This document shows positions 24,528 through 33,130 of a stretch of DNA of 64,000 nt, one piece after another (position 1 is the first letter of the stretch; each line of letters begins with the position of its first letter). Both the position numbers and the translations under genes were made by a program. The stretch lies in NCBI GenBank assembly GCA_027315165.1, contig DAHUYN010000002.1, forward strand, positions 1-64,000. Reading direction: 5' to 3'. The DNA comes from Thermoplasmata archaeon. GTDB lineage: Archaea; Thermoplasmatota; Thermoplasmata; Lutacidiplasmatales; UBA184. The notes below the pieces were generated by a model, which saw nothing but the letters and a program-made list of their open reading frames with translations, searched no databases and was not told where the DNA came from.

Positions 24528-26076
24528 CGACCTGGGCGGCCGTGGCCCACGCGCGTCGCGCCGTTCCGACGACCAGGTCGTTGAGGTCGACACCGTCCCG
24601 CGACGCGAGGACCGACAGGTGGAGGCGCCCTCCGCCCTGCAGGTGCTGTCGGAGCGTCGTCGACTCGGGGCCGTCCGGGCCGACGTCGAGGGGTACGCCC
24701 GCCGGCACGGTGAGGGCCGGGGCGCGCTCGGAGGGACCGGGGGTCGGAGGGAGCGGTCGCACCGCGAGCGCCGGGGGGAACCCCTCGAGCGAGGGCGGCG
24801 GGCCGGAGCTGTCGAGGAGGAGCACCCAGTAGTCGAAGTCGGCGGCCGATGGTGGGCTCTCCGACTCGACCCCGAGGAGGAGATCCGGCCCGCGACCGCC
24901 GACGCGACGTAGCGCGCGGGCCCACGCGGGCGGCGAGGGCGTGGGACCGAGCGAGGCCGGCAGGCAGAGCCCGACGTAGTTGAGGCCGAGCCGCTCGGCC
25001 CTCTCGACGAGAGCCTCGATCGCTCCCGGCGGCGGCGGCTCGGCCAGCCGTTGGTGAAGGTCCCCGCGGACGTCCCCGGGCTCGACGAGCCGGGGGAGCC
25101 GTCCGTCTCGCGCCGCCTCGATCTCCCCGCGGTCCTCGCGCAGTTCCGGGGGGATCCAGGCGAGGCCGAGGGCCGAGTAGACCTCCTCCTCCGTGGCGCC
25201 CGCGATGCGCTCTTCCCCCCGGTAGACCCCGTACTCGTTGACCTTGAGGCCGAGGTCCCGCGCGAGGGTCCGGAGGTGGACGTTGTGGTCCTTTGAGCCC
25301 GTGAAGTACTGGAGCGCCGCACCGAAGGCGGCCGGTGCGACGACGCGGAGGTCGACCTGGAGGCCGCCGTCGACGACGACGGTCTCCTTCGTCCCGCCGC
25401 GCAGCCGCACCTCGGAGATCCCGGGGAGCGCGGAGAAGGCGTCGAAGACCTTCTCCGGCTCGCGCGAGGTCGCGAGGATGTCGAGGTCGCCGACGTGCTC
25501 GCGTCGGCGACGCAGGCTGCCCGCGAGCGCGACGCGGTCGACGGGCGCCCGCTCCGTGAGGTGGCGGAGGATCGCCGTCGCCGTCACGAAGGCGGCCGCG
25601 AGGGGCGTGCGCCGCCCCGCCGTCGACGCCGAGGCGAGGGCGGCGCGGAGGAGTTCGATGCGTCTCGCCCCGAACCCCTTGAGGCCGTCGAGGCGGCCCT
25701 GCTCGATCGCCCGCTGGAGCTCGGCCGGCCCCTCGACGCCGAGCTCCACTGAGAACCGCCGGACCGTCTTCGGCCCGAGGCCCGGCAGGCCGAGGAGGTC
25801 CAAGAGACCCTGGGAGAACTGCTGCCGCAGCCGCTCGTGGTAGCCGATGCGGCCGTCCCGAAGGAACTCACGGGCCTTCTCCGCGATCGCCTCGCCGACG
25901 CCCGGAAGGCTCTCGAGCTCCCCGCGCGCGGCGACGTCGCGGACGTCCTCGACGAGGGACTCGATCGTCCGGGCCGCCCGTCGATACGCCTCCGGTTTGA
26001 ACCTCTCCCCGCCGAGGTCGAGCAGGTCGGCGATCTCGTTGAGGCGTCGGGCCAGCTCGACGTTCGTCGCGCTCAT
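24451..26076 (-). CDS. polX: Family X DNA polymerase with degenerate PHP domain
   Basis: A 541-residue repair polymerase. The 8-kDa helix-hairpin-helix domain includes SLPGVGEAIAEKAREF (residues 56-71) and LPGLGPKTVRRF (97-108). The palm has GSLRRRREHVGDLDI with Asp197 and Asp199, and the third Asp at 242 (QVDLRV), so polymerase chemistry looks intact. From about residue 336 the PHP exonuclease domain is recognisable, but its metal ligands are gone: GDLHxH is GDLHQR, the TDH segment is LCLPAS, and the DAH segment is LASRD. ATG 26076 overlaps the upstream GNAT gene's stop. Confidence 0.85.
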   Translation of the reverse strand: MSATNVELARRLNEIADLLDLGGERFKPEAYRRAARTIESLVEDVRDVAARGELESLPGVGEAIAEKAREFLRDGRIGYHERLRQQFSQGLLDLLGLPGLGPKTVRRFSVELGVEGPAELQRAIEQGRLDGLKGFGARRIELLRAALASASTAGRRTPLAAAFVTATAILRHLTERAPVDRVALAGSLRRRREHVGDLDILATSREPEKVFDAFSALPGISEVRLRGGTKETVVVDGGLQVDLRVVAPAAFGAALQYFTGSKDHNVHLRTLARDLGLKVNEYGVYRGEERIAGATEEEVYSALGLAWIPPELREDRGEIEAARDGRLPRLVEPGDVRGDLHQRLAEPPPPGAIEALVERAERLGLNYVGLCLPASLGPTPSPPAWARALRRVGGRGPDLLLGVESESPPSAADFDYWVLLLDSSGPPPSLEGFPPALAVRPLPPTPGPSERAPALTVPAGVPLDVGPDGPESTTLRQHLQGGGRLHLSVLASRDGVDLNDLVVGTARRAWATAAQVANASPEAPLPPPKGGAAARSSRRRS

Positions 26077-26861
26077 CTCGGCCCCGACGACGGCAGCGGG
26101 GCGTCGATCCACCCGCGCCTCTCGAGGAGGACGAACCCGAGCCGCTCGTAGAGGCGGACCGCCACCGGGTTCGCCTCGAGGACGTAGAGCGCCGGACGGG
26201 CCCCGACGGAGAGGGCCCGCTGCACGATGAGCCGCGTGACGTCGGTGGCGAGGCCGAGGTTCCGGTACCCGGGCAGCGTCCCGACGCCGCCGATCAGCCA
26301 GACCTTGTCGAGCGCGACCTGGACGCGCGCGGCGGCGGCGAGACGGCCGTCGTGGAAGGCGCCGAAGACCCGGTCGGCGACCGGGTCCGCGTCGCGGTAC
26401 GAGGTGAAGATCCGCTCGTCGACGGCCCGACCGAAGGCGTGCAGCGCGGCCGCGTCGGAGGCGACGAGGGGGCGGGCGCGCCCCTCGACCTCGGGCGGGG
26501 CTCCCCTCTCGGGGTCGAAGGCGCGCAGCTGCATCACGCTCGGGACGATCCCTCGGGCTCGGGCCACGAGGTCGGCGTGCTCGAGCGGGACCGAGGCGAC
26601 GACGGGCGGCCTCGGGAACACCGCGAGCAGCGGTCCCGCCTCTCTCGAGGGGCCGACCCAGTGGGCCACGTAGAGCGGCAGTGCGCCGAGCCAGACGAGG
26701 AGGTAGGCGGTCGGCCGGGCGTCCTCGACGAGCGTGTAGCACGCGACGCGGTCGGGGTACCGCTCGAGGTCCCAGACGGCCCAGGCGTGCCGCACCGGAT
26801 CGGCTCGCGCGAGCCGGGCGAGCCACGCCGGGTCGATCCCGGGGACGGCGGTCGCGCCCAT
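26073..26861 (-). CDS. GNAT-family acetyltransferase
   Basis: A 262-residue protein. The C-terminal half is a GNAT domain: strand VWLIGGVGTLPGYRNLGLAT carries the acetyl-CoA pyrophosphate loop (Q/R-x-x-G-x-G/A variant GYRNLGLA), followed by helix DVTRLIVQRAL and the closing YVLEANPVAVRLYERLGFV. The N-terminal half is an additional domain, as in FR47-like or mycothiol-synthase-like two-domain GNATs. It is coupled to polX by a four-base overlap. Substrate unknown. Confidence 0.8.
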   Translation of the reverse strand: MGATAVPGIDPAWLARLARADPVRHAWAVWDLERYPDRVACYTLVEDARPTAYLLVWLGALPLYVAHWVGPSREAGPLLAVFPRPPVVASVPLEHADLVARARGIVPSVMQLRAFDPERGAPPEVEGRARPLVASDAAALHAFGRAVDERIFTSYRDADPVADRVFGAFHDGRLAAAARVQVALDKVWLIGGVGTLPGYRNLGLATDVTRLIVQRALSVGARPALYVLEANPVAVRLYERLGFVLLERRGWIDAPLPSSGPR

Positions 26862-26920
26862 CCGCTCGGAGAGAAGGCTTCGGGGCTACTTGAGGGGCGG
26901 GCCCGGGGCCGGTCGCGGGG

Positions 26921-27841
26921 GTGAATCGTTATCCGACCGAGGTCCCCTCGAGGCCCGTGGTGCGCGGCCACCGTCCCTCGCCCGGGCTCGCCGAGCATCT
27001 CACACGGCTCTACGACGCGTTCCCGTTCGACCGGTCGCTCGCACAGGACCCGGTCTCGATGGTGCGCCCCTACCGGGAGGTGCCGAAGGCCGCGGAGATC
27101 GCGGGGGTCGTCGCGGCCACGCTCGCCATCGGCAACACGACCTCGATCCGTCGGTCGTTCGCCGTCTTCGCCGAGCGCGCCGGCGACCCCGTCGCGTTCG
27201 TCGAGGCGACGACGCCGGCCAACTGGCCGCGACGGCTCGGCCCGTTCGCCCACCGGTGGATCCGGGGCGACCAGCTCGGTTTCCTCGCGCTGCGCCTGCG
27301 CCGGATCTACGAGAGCTACACGAGCCTCGAGGACGTCCTCCTCGAGGGCTGGGGCGAGGACGGCGGCGGCTTCCGCGACGGGATCGACGCGCTGTCGACG
27401 GCGCTCCGCGGCCCCCGAGGCCAGAGGCCCGCCTCCCCTCGGGGCTACGCGAGCCTGTTCCCGTCGCCGAAGGGGCCGCCCGCGAGCCCGTGCAAGCGGC
27501 TCGTCCTCTACGTGCGCTGGATGGTCCGGACCGGCTATCCCGACCTCGGCCTGTGGCGTCGGGTCCCCACGGGGGAGCTCCGCGTCCCGCTGGACCAGCA
27601 CGTCCACTGGATCGCCTACCACACGGGCCTCACCGACCGCCGCACCCGCAGCTGGAGCACCGTCGAAGAGGTCACCGAGGCGCTGCGCCGGGTCGATGCC
27701 GTCGACCCGACCCGGTTCGACTTCGTCCTCTGCCACACGGGGATCTCGGGCGACTGCCCCAAGGAGCGCGACCTCGAGGTCTGCGGCCCCTGCTCGCTGC
27801 GGCCGGACTGCCGGCTCTGGCGCTCGCGGAGGGCCGGATGA
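26921..27841 (+). CDS. DUF2400/TIGR02757 HhH-GPD-like protein with Fe-S Cys motif
   Basis: A 306-residue protein of the TIGR02757 family, related in fold to endonuclease III-type DNA glycosylases. The N-terminal segment has DPVSMVRPYREVPKAAEIAG. The centre has KRLVLYVRWMVR and VPLDQHVHW, and the end carries clustered Cys (CHTGISGDCP, VCGPCSLRPDC), resembling an iron-sulfur cluster loop. A role in DNA repair is likely by family relation, and polX lies next to it on the opposite strand. Start GTG 26921. Confidence 0.75.
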   Translation: MNRYPTEVPSRPVVRGHRPSPGLAEHLTRLYDAFPFDRSLAQDPVSMVRPYREVPKAAEIAGVVAATLAIGNTTSIRRSFAVFAERAGDPVAFVEATTPANWPRRLGPFAHRWIRGDQLGFLALRLRRIYESYTSLEDVLLEGWGEDGGGFRDGIDALSTALRGPRGQRPASPRGYASLFPSPKGPPASPCKRLVLYVRWMVRTGYPDLGLWRRVPTGELRVPLDQHVHWIAYHTGLTDRRTRSWSTVEEVTEALRRVDAVDPTRFDFVLCHTGISGDCPKERDLEVCGPCSLRPDCRLWRSRRAG

Positions 27842-28236
27842 GTCCCGTCGCGGGGGTCTCGGAAGGGCTCCTCGAGCGGTTCCGGGCCGCCGGCGCCCGC
27901 GTCGCCTGGCGGGACGCCCCGACGGCGAAGGGGGAGCGGCGGCGGCGGGGCTCGGCCGCGCGCATCGCCCACCTGCACGACGAGGAGGCGCGGGTCGAGT
28001 CGAGCCCGAGCGTGTGGACGGTCGAGTCGGGACCCGTCGGCGCCCTCCTGCTGCTCCTCGAGGTCGACAGGCGCGGCCCACCGAGCGCGCTCGTGGCCCA
28101 CGCCGCCGGCGCGCGCCCGGGCTTCGGCCAGGGCGCCATCGAGGCGTCGTGGGAGGCGCGCGGCCCCCGGGCCGATCGCGGCAGCCCGGTCCCGCTCGCG
28201 GACCTCGTCGAGCTCGCGCGCTACGCGCTCGCCTGA
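27838..28236 (+). CDS. Small protein coupled to the DUF2400 gene
   Basis: A 132-residue protein starting at ATG 27838, which overlaps the previous stop codon (ATGA). It alternates charged and short hydrophobic strands (SVWTVESGPVGALLLLLEVD) with no Cys and no membrane segment. I do not recognise a family. The coupling suggests a partner of the preceding protein. It converges with nrdJ, five bases away. Confidence 0.5.
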   Translation: MSPVAGVSEGLLERFRAAGARVAWRDAPTAKGERRRRGSAARIAHLHDEEARVESSPSVWTVESGPVGALLLLLEVDRRGPPSALVAHAAGARPGFGQGAIEASWEARGPRADRGSPVPLADLVELARYALA

Positions 28237-28240
28237 GCGC

Positions 28241-31021
28241 CTACGAGCAGCCGCTCGTCGCGCCGCAGACGGTGCAGGCGTAGCAGGTGCCGGAGCGGAC
28301 CATGATGCCGCCGCAGATGTGGCACGACGGCGCGTCCTCGCTGATCCCGCCGGTGGCGGCGCCCTCCCCGAAGGAGTCGAGCGGCTTGGTCTCGAACTTG
28401 ACGACGGAGGAGGCGGTCGCCGCCTTCGGGGCCGCGCCCATGTGGCCGTTCCCGTTGCCGTCGGCCGCCTCGAGGCCGATCGCGCGGCGGTCCTCCTCGG
28501 TCATGAACTCGAGGGCGAGCCAGCGCGCCACGTAGTCCGGGATCGATTTTGCGAACCGGACCTTCGGGTTGTTCGTCGCGCCGGCGGGCTCGAACCTCAG
28601 GTGCGCGAGCTTCCGCACGAGGTCCTTGAGCGGCACGCCGTGCTGGAGCGCCATCGACATCGAGATGCCGAGCGAGTCCATCAGGCCGTTGACGGTCGAG
28701 CCCTCCTTCGTCACGCGGAAGAAGACCTCGCCGGGCCGCCCGTCGGGGTAGAGCCCGACGGTGACGTAGCCGTCGTGGCCGCCGACCTGGAAGTGGTGCG
28801 TGATCGCCTTCCGCTCGTCCGGGAGCCGCTCGCGCGCCGGGGCGCGGCCGCCGGGGCCGACCGGGACGCCGGCCTTGCCCTTGCCGGTCTCGTACGGTTG
28901 CGAGGCCTTGCAGCCGTCGCGATAGAGCGCGACGGACTTCACGCCGAGGCGCCAGGCCTCGAGGTAGATCTTCTCGATGTCCTCGACCGTCGCGTCGTGC
29001 GGGAGGTTGATCGTCTTCGACGCGCCGCCGGAGAGGAACGGCTGCACGGCGCCGAGCATCTTGAGGTGGCCCATCGGGGCGATCGTCCGGCTGCCGGCGG
29101 GGGCGAGCGCAGTGTCGAAGACGGGAATGTGCTCCGGCTTGAGGCCGGGCGCCCCCTCGACGGTCCCGTTCGCCTCGAGGTGGCGGGTGATCGAGAGCGC
29201 CGCCTCGGCGGAGTAGCCGAGGCTCTTCAGCGCGTCCTCGACGGTGTGGTTCACCATCCGCATCACGCCGCCCCCGACGAGGTTCTTTATCTTGACGAGG
29301 GAGAGCTCCGGCTCGAGCCCGAGCGTGTCGCAGCCCATCAGGAGCCCGATCGTGCCCGTCGGCGCGATGACGGAGATCTGCGCGTTGCGGTAGCCCCAGA
29401 GCTCGCCCGCCTTCACCGTGTCGTGCCAGCGGTCCTGGGCGGCCCGAACGTACTCGCCGAGCCGGGCGTCGTTGAGCGGGATCCGGTCCGCCGCCTGCGC
29501 GTGCTTGCTCATCACCCGGAGCATCGGCGCGCGGTTGCGGTCGAAGCCGGCGAACGGCCCCACGCGCTTGGAGATCTCCGCCGACATGTGGTAGCCCTCG
29601 GCGGAGAGGTAGGCCGAGATCGCACCGGCGAGCGTGCGGCCGGCGTCGGAGTCGTAGGGGAGCCCGTAGTGCATCAGCAGCGAGCCCAGGTTCGCGTAGC
29701 CGAGCCCGAGGGGGCGGAAGTCGTGGGAGTTCTGCGCGATCGCCGCGGTCGGATAGCTCGACGCGTCGACGATGATCTCCATCGCGACGATCATCGTGCG
29801 CACCGCGTCGCGGTAGAGCTCGAGGTCGAAGCTCCCGTCCTCGCGAAGGAACCGCATCAGGTTGATCGAGGCGAGGTTGCACGCCGTGTCGTCGAGGAAC
29901 AGGTACTCGCTGCACGGGTTCGACGCGTTGATGCGGCCCGACATCGGGCTCGTGTGCCAGTCGTTCGTGATGTCGTCGTACTGGACGCCCGGGTCGCCGC
30001 ATCGCCACGCCGCGTAGGCGAGCTTGCGCCAGAGGTCCCGGGCGCGGAACGCCCCGGCGACGGAGTGGTCGGTCCGGTTGTAGGTCTTCCATTCGCCGTC
30101 CTTGAGGACGGCGTCCATGAAGGCGTCCGGGATCCGGACCGAGTGGTTGGCGTTCTGGTAGGAGATCGAGGCGTAGGCGCTGTCCGGGTCCGTCCCGTCG
30201 AAGTTCGGCGAGTAGCCCTCGCGGATGAGCGCGTAGGCCTTGTCCTCCTCGCGGACCTTGCACTCGATGAAGTCGACGACGTCGGGGTGGTCCATGTTGA
30301 GGATCACCATCTTCGCGGCCCGGCGCGTCGTGCCGCCCGACTTGATCACGCCGGCGAGCGCGTCGAACGCGCGCATGAAGGAGACCGGCCCGGAGGCGAT
30401 CCCTCCGCCGGAGAGCCGTTCGTGGCTCCCGCGGAGCGACGAGAGGTTCGAGCCCGTGCCGCTGCCGCCCTTGAACAGCCGCCCCTCGCTCGTGGCGAGC
30501 CCGAGGATCGAGTCCATGTCGTCGGCGACGGACTGGATGAAGCAGGCCGAACACTGCGGGGGCTGGCGGACCCCGACGTTGAACCAGACGGGGCTGTTGA
30601 ACGCCGCCATCTGCTGGACCATCAGGTAGGAGAGGCTCTCTTCGAGGACGGTCGCCTCCTCGGGGGTGTCGTAGTAGCCGAGCTCGAGCCCGCGCTCGGC
30701 GATCCAGTGGCAGACGCGGCGGATCATCCCCTCGACGGAGTTCTCGCGCCGTCCCTGGATGACGCGGAAGTACTTCGACGCGGCGATGTTGATCGAGTTC
30801 TCGCTCCAGGGGGTCGGCGCGCGGATCCCCTTGAGCTCGAAGATGACCTTCCCCTCAGCGTTCTTGATCACCGAGTCGTGGGTCTTCCACGCGACGGTGT
30901 CGAACGCGGTCTTGCCTCGGGGGACGAGGCGCGGGATGGGAATCGGTTCCCGCCCGAGCCTCGAGGGGGCTCGACTGCCCTCCTCGGGAACGGAGGCGGT
31001 GCGCTTCTTGGCTGCGGCCAT
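28241..31021 (-). CDS. nrdJ: Adenosylcobalamin-dependent (class II) ribonucleotide reductase
   Basis: A 926-residue enzyme reducing ribonucleotides to deoxyribonucleotides with a B12 radical, in aerobic or anaerobic conditions. The barrel motifs are present: MAAFNSPVWFNVG, CSACFIQSVADDMDSI, FKGGSGTGSNLSSLRG, the finger loop NPCSEYLFLDDTACNLAS, and APTGTIGLLMGCDTLG. The C-terminus carries a Cys-rich tail (CHICGGIMV, CYACTVCGATSGCS) that binds zinc or re-reduces the active site. There is no intein, although this family often has one. RBS-like GGAAGTGA precedes the ATG. Confidence 0.95.
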   Translation of the reverse strand: MAAAKKRTASVPEEGSRAPSRLGREPIPIPRLVPRGKTAFDTVAWKTHDSVIKNAEGKVIFELKGIRAPTPWSENSINIAASKYFRVIQGRRENSVEGMIRRVCHWIAERGLELGYYDTPEEATVLEESLSYLMVQQMAAFNSPVWFNVGVRQPPQCSACFIQSVADDMDSILGLATSEGRLFKGGSGTGSNLSSLRGSHERLSGGGIASGPVSFMRAFDALAGVIKSGGTTRRAAKMVILNMDHPDVVDFIECKVREEDKAYALIREGYSPNFDGTDPDSAYASISYQNANHSVRIPDAFMDAVLKDGEWKTYNRTDHSVAGAFRARDLWRKLAYAAWRCGDPGVQYDDITNDWHTSPMSGRINASNPCSEYLFLDDTACNLASINLMRFLREDGSFDLELYRDAVRTMIVAMEIIVDASSYPTAAIAQNSHDFRPLGLGYANLGSLLMHYGLPYDSDAGRTLAGAISAYLSAEGYHMSAEISKRVGPFAGFDRNRAPMLRVMSKHAQAADRIPLNDARLGEYVRAAQDRWHDTVKAGELWGYRNAQISVIAPTGTIGLLMGCDTLGLEPELSLVKIKNLVGGGVMRMVNHTVEDALKSLGYSAEAALSITRHLEANGTVEGAPGLKPEHIPVFDTALAPAGSRTIAPMGHLKMLGAVQPFLSGGASKTINLPHDATVEDIEKIYLEAWRLGVKSVALYRDGCKASQPYETGKGKAGVPVGPGGRAPARERLPDERKAITHHFQVGGHDGYVTVGLYPDGRPGEVFFRVTKEGSTVNGLMDSLGISMSMALQHGVPLKDLVRKLAHLRFEPAGATNNPKVRFAKSIPDYVARWLALEFMTEEDRRAIGLEAADGNGNGHMGAAPKAATASSVVKFETKPLDSFGEGAATGGISEDAPSCHICGGIMVRSGTCYACTVCGATSGCS

Positions 31022-31600
31022 CTAAGTTCACTTCCTGGAGCGTCGGCGACGGCGTCACGGACGAGCGTGCCGGGGGCCTAGCGAGACCGCAGCGTCTCCT
31101 TTAGGTCTCCGACCGGCCGGTGAAACACCCTCGGAGAAGGTGCGTTTCGCGCCGGTCGGAGAGCCAGGGAACGCGGGTCTCCGTGGCCTCGGGCACCCGT
31201 CGCAAACCCTCCGGGCGCTCCCAAGCGTGTTCGTGTATAAGTGCCGGTGGTCCGACCGTGCGGCGACGCGCGCTTTCCCCGTTCCTTAGGTGGCGTTCGA
31301 CGCTAGCGCGAGCGCAACGCGCGCTCGCCCGGGGCCGGCAGCGGAAGGAGGCGCATCGTGCACGGCCTCGTCACGCCGCCATCGCCGCAGTAGAGCCCCT
31401 CGTCGCTCACCCAGAGGAACTGGCCGCACCGCTCGCCCTTCCTCGGGTCGTCCGGGTCGTTGCGGCAGACCCTCGCGATCGCGATTGGGAGCGTTCGCCG
31501 CTATTTCTGCCGCGTGTTCGAGAGGAAGAAGAGGAAGAGGTTGCGAAAGGGGTTGGGCCCCTCGAGGGAGGGGCCCGACGCGGCGACGAGGAACACCGGT
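31022..31600. other. Gene-poor stretch with an orphan TATA box
   Basis: The start of this stretch holds the nrdJ promoter region. A plus-strand GTATAAG at about 31231-31237 looks like a TATA box, but no credible reading frame begins downstream. On the minus strand, bases 31303-31500 are open for 66 codons with a Cys pattern (CRNDPDDPRKGERCG, LYCGDGG, RPCTM) but no ATG, GTG or TTG start upstream of the first Cys. It could be a gene relic or part of an untranslated RNA. Confidence 0.35.
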
Positions 31601-31816
31601 CTAGGCGTTCTTCATCTTGGCGCGCGAGACGAAGCCCTTCTTGTCGAGGAAGTACATGTAGCCGTCCTCGCGGGAGATCTTCTCGGTGCCAACCTTGGCC
31701 TTCCTGCCCGACTTGTTCAGCTTCGTGGGCGTCTTCCACAGGTACCCGTCCTTGCCAAGGTAGTACAGGTATCCCTTCTCGCGCTTGATCTGCTCCTTGC
31801 CGACCTTCTCCGACAT
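31601..31816 (-). CDS. 71-residue protein made of two repeats
   Basis: A small basic protein from ATG 31816. Residues 8-30 (KREKGYLYYLGKDGYLWKTP) and 44-66 (SREDGYMYFLDKKGFVSRAK) are copies of one unit with the pattern (R/K)E-x-G-Y-(L/M)-Y-(Y/F)-L-x-K-(D/K)-G. Similar short lysine-rich two-repeat proteins occur in several prokaryotes without known function. Its Lys-rich, lower-GC coding is unlike its neighbours. A TATA-like CAAATAGG sits about 40 bases upstream. Confidence 0.75.
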   Translation of the reverse strand: MSEKVGKEQIKREKGYLYYLGKDGYLWKTPTKLNKSGRKAKVGTEKISREDGYMYFLDKKGFVSRAKMKNA

Positions 31817-31873
31817 GCGAGGCGACCTCACCGGCGAGAAGGAAAGCCCTCCTATTTGAATGTGAGGTCCGAC

Positions 31874-33130
31874 TTACCTCGAGGGATGCCGGATTCCCTG
31901 ACGGTAGACCCGCGTCGGAACGGCCCCGATCCGGTAGGGGATCTCCTCGACCGAGCGGGTCGGATAGACGGAGAAATCGGCGTCGCGGCCGACTTGGACG
32001 GTCCCGGCGACGCCGTCGAGGCCGACCGCGTGGGCGGCGTTGACGGTCGCGCCGACGATCGCCTCGGCCGGCGTGAGCCGGGCGCCGTAGACGGCGTGGC
32101 TGAGGACGATCCCCATCGACTCGACCCAGGAGTTCGGCGAGAGGTCGCTCCCGAGCGCGACCGCGAGGCCCGCCGCCGCCATCTCGCGGCCGACCCCCGG
32201 CCTCGGCGCCATCGAGGCGAACGGCGTCACGGGGAGGAGGACCGCCGGCACGCGCGCCGCGGCGAGCGCCTCGAGGTCCCGAGGGGTCGCCGCGAGGAGG
32301 TGGTCGGCCGAGGCGACGTGCAAGCGGGCCGCGAGCCGCGCCCCGCCGAGCCGGTGGAACTCGTCGGCGTGGATCTTCGTCCCGAGCCCGAGCCTCGCGG
32401 CGGCCTTGAGGAGGCGGCCCGACTCGGCGACCGAGAAGAAGCCGGGCTCACAGAAGACGTCGCAGAATCGGGCGAGGCCGCGCCGCGCCACCTCGGGGAG
32501 GCTGTCGCGGACCAGCGTGTCGATGTAGTCCCCGCCCCGACCCTCGTACTCCCGTGGGACCGCGTGGGCCCCGAGGTAGGTGGGGACGAGGCGGAGGCCC
32601 GTGCGTCGGGCGAGCGCGGGCAGGAGCTCTAAGAGCCGGAGCTCCCCGGGTTTGTCGAGCGCGTAGCCGCTCTTGACCTCGACCGACGTCGTCCCGAGCG
32701 CCGCCATGCGCGAGAGGCGCGCGACGGTGTCGTTGAGGAGCGTCGCCGAGGAGGCCGCGCGCGTCGCGCGCACGGTCTCCAAGAGGCCGCCGCCGCGTCG
32801 GGCGATCTCGGCGTAGCTCGCGCCCCGGACCTTCGCGCCGACCTCCCGGTGTCGGTCGCCGGCGAAGATCGCGTGCGTGTGCGCGTCGACCCAACCGGGG
32901 ACGACCGAGGCGCCGCCCGCGTCCCAGGCGACGCCGCCCTTGCGGAGGCGGACCGCCCGCCGGGCCGTCCGCTCGGGGCCGACGAAGACGAAGCGCCCTC
33001 GATCGACGGCGAGCGCGGCGCGCTCGAGGAGGCCGAGCTCGCCGAGCGACCGGCCGGTCCTCGGGATCGGACCCCCCGCGAGCGTCGCGAGCTCCCCGAT
33101 CCCGGTGACGAGGAGCTCCGCCGAGGTCAT
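31874..33130 (-). CDS. hutI: Imidazolonepropionase-like amidohydrolase
   Basis: A 418-residue metal-dependent hydrolase that in the histidine degradation pathway opens imidazolonepropionate to formiminoglutamate. Metal site: VDAHTHAIFAGDR. Other family segments: GASYAEIARRGGGLLETVRA, SVEVKSGYALD, LGAHAVPREYEGRGGDYID, KIHADEFHRLGG, and GSDLSPNSW in place of the more usual SDxNPGTSP. No other hut gene is nearby, so a related cyclic-amide substrate is possible. ATG 33130 overlaps the rnz stop by four bases. Confidence 0.85.
   Translation of the reverse strand: MTSAELLVTGIGELATLAGGPIPRTGRSLGELGLLERAALAVDRGRFVFVGPERTARRAVRLRKGGVAWDAGGASVVPGWVDAHTHAIFAGDRHREVGAKVRGASYAEIARRGGGLLETVRATRAASSATLLNDTVARLSRMAALGTTSVEVKSGYALDKPGELRLLELLPALARRTGLRLVPTYLGAHAVPREYEGRGGDYIDTLVRDSLPEVARRGLARFCDVFCEPGFFSVAESGRLLKAAARLGLGTKIHADEFHRLGGARLAARLHVASADHLLAATPRDLEALAAARVPAVLLPVTPFASMAPRPGVGREMAAAGLAVALGSDLSPNSWVESMGIVLSHAVYGARLTPAEAIVGATVNAAHAVGLDGVAGTVQVGRDADFSVYPTRSVEEIPYRIGAVPTRVYRQGIRHPSR

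Noticed and set aside
31120-31600. SRP RNA or RNase P RNA in the gene-poor stretch
   Set aside because: I could not find the conserved core sequences or long-range pairings of either RNA.
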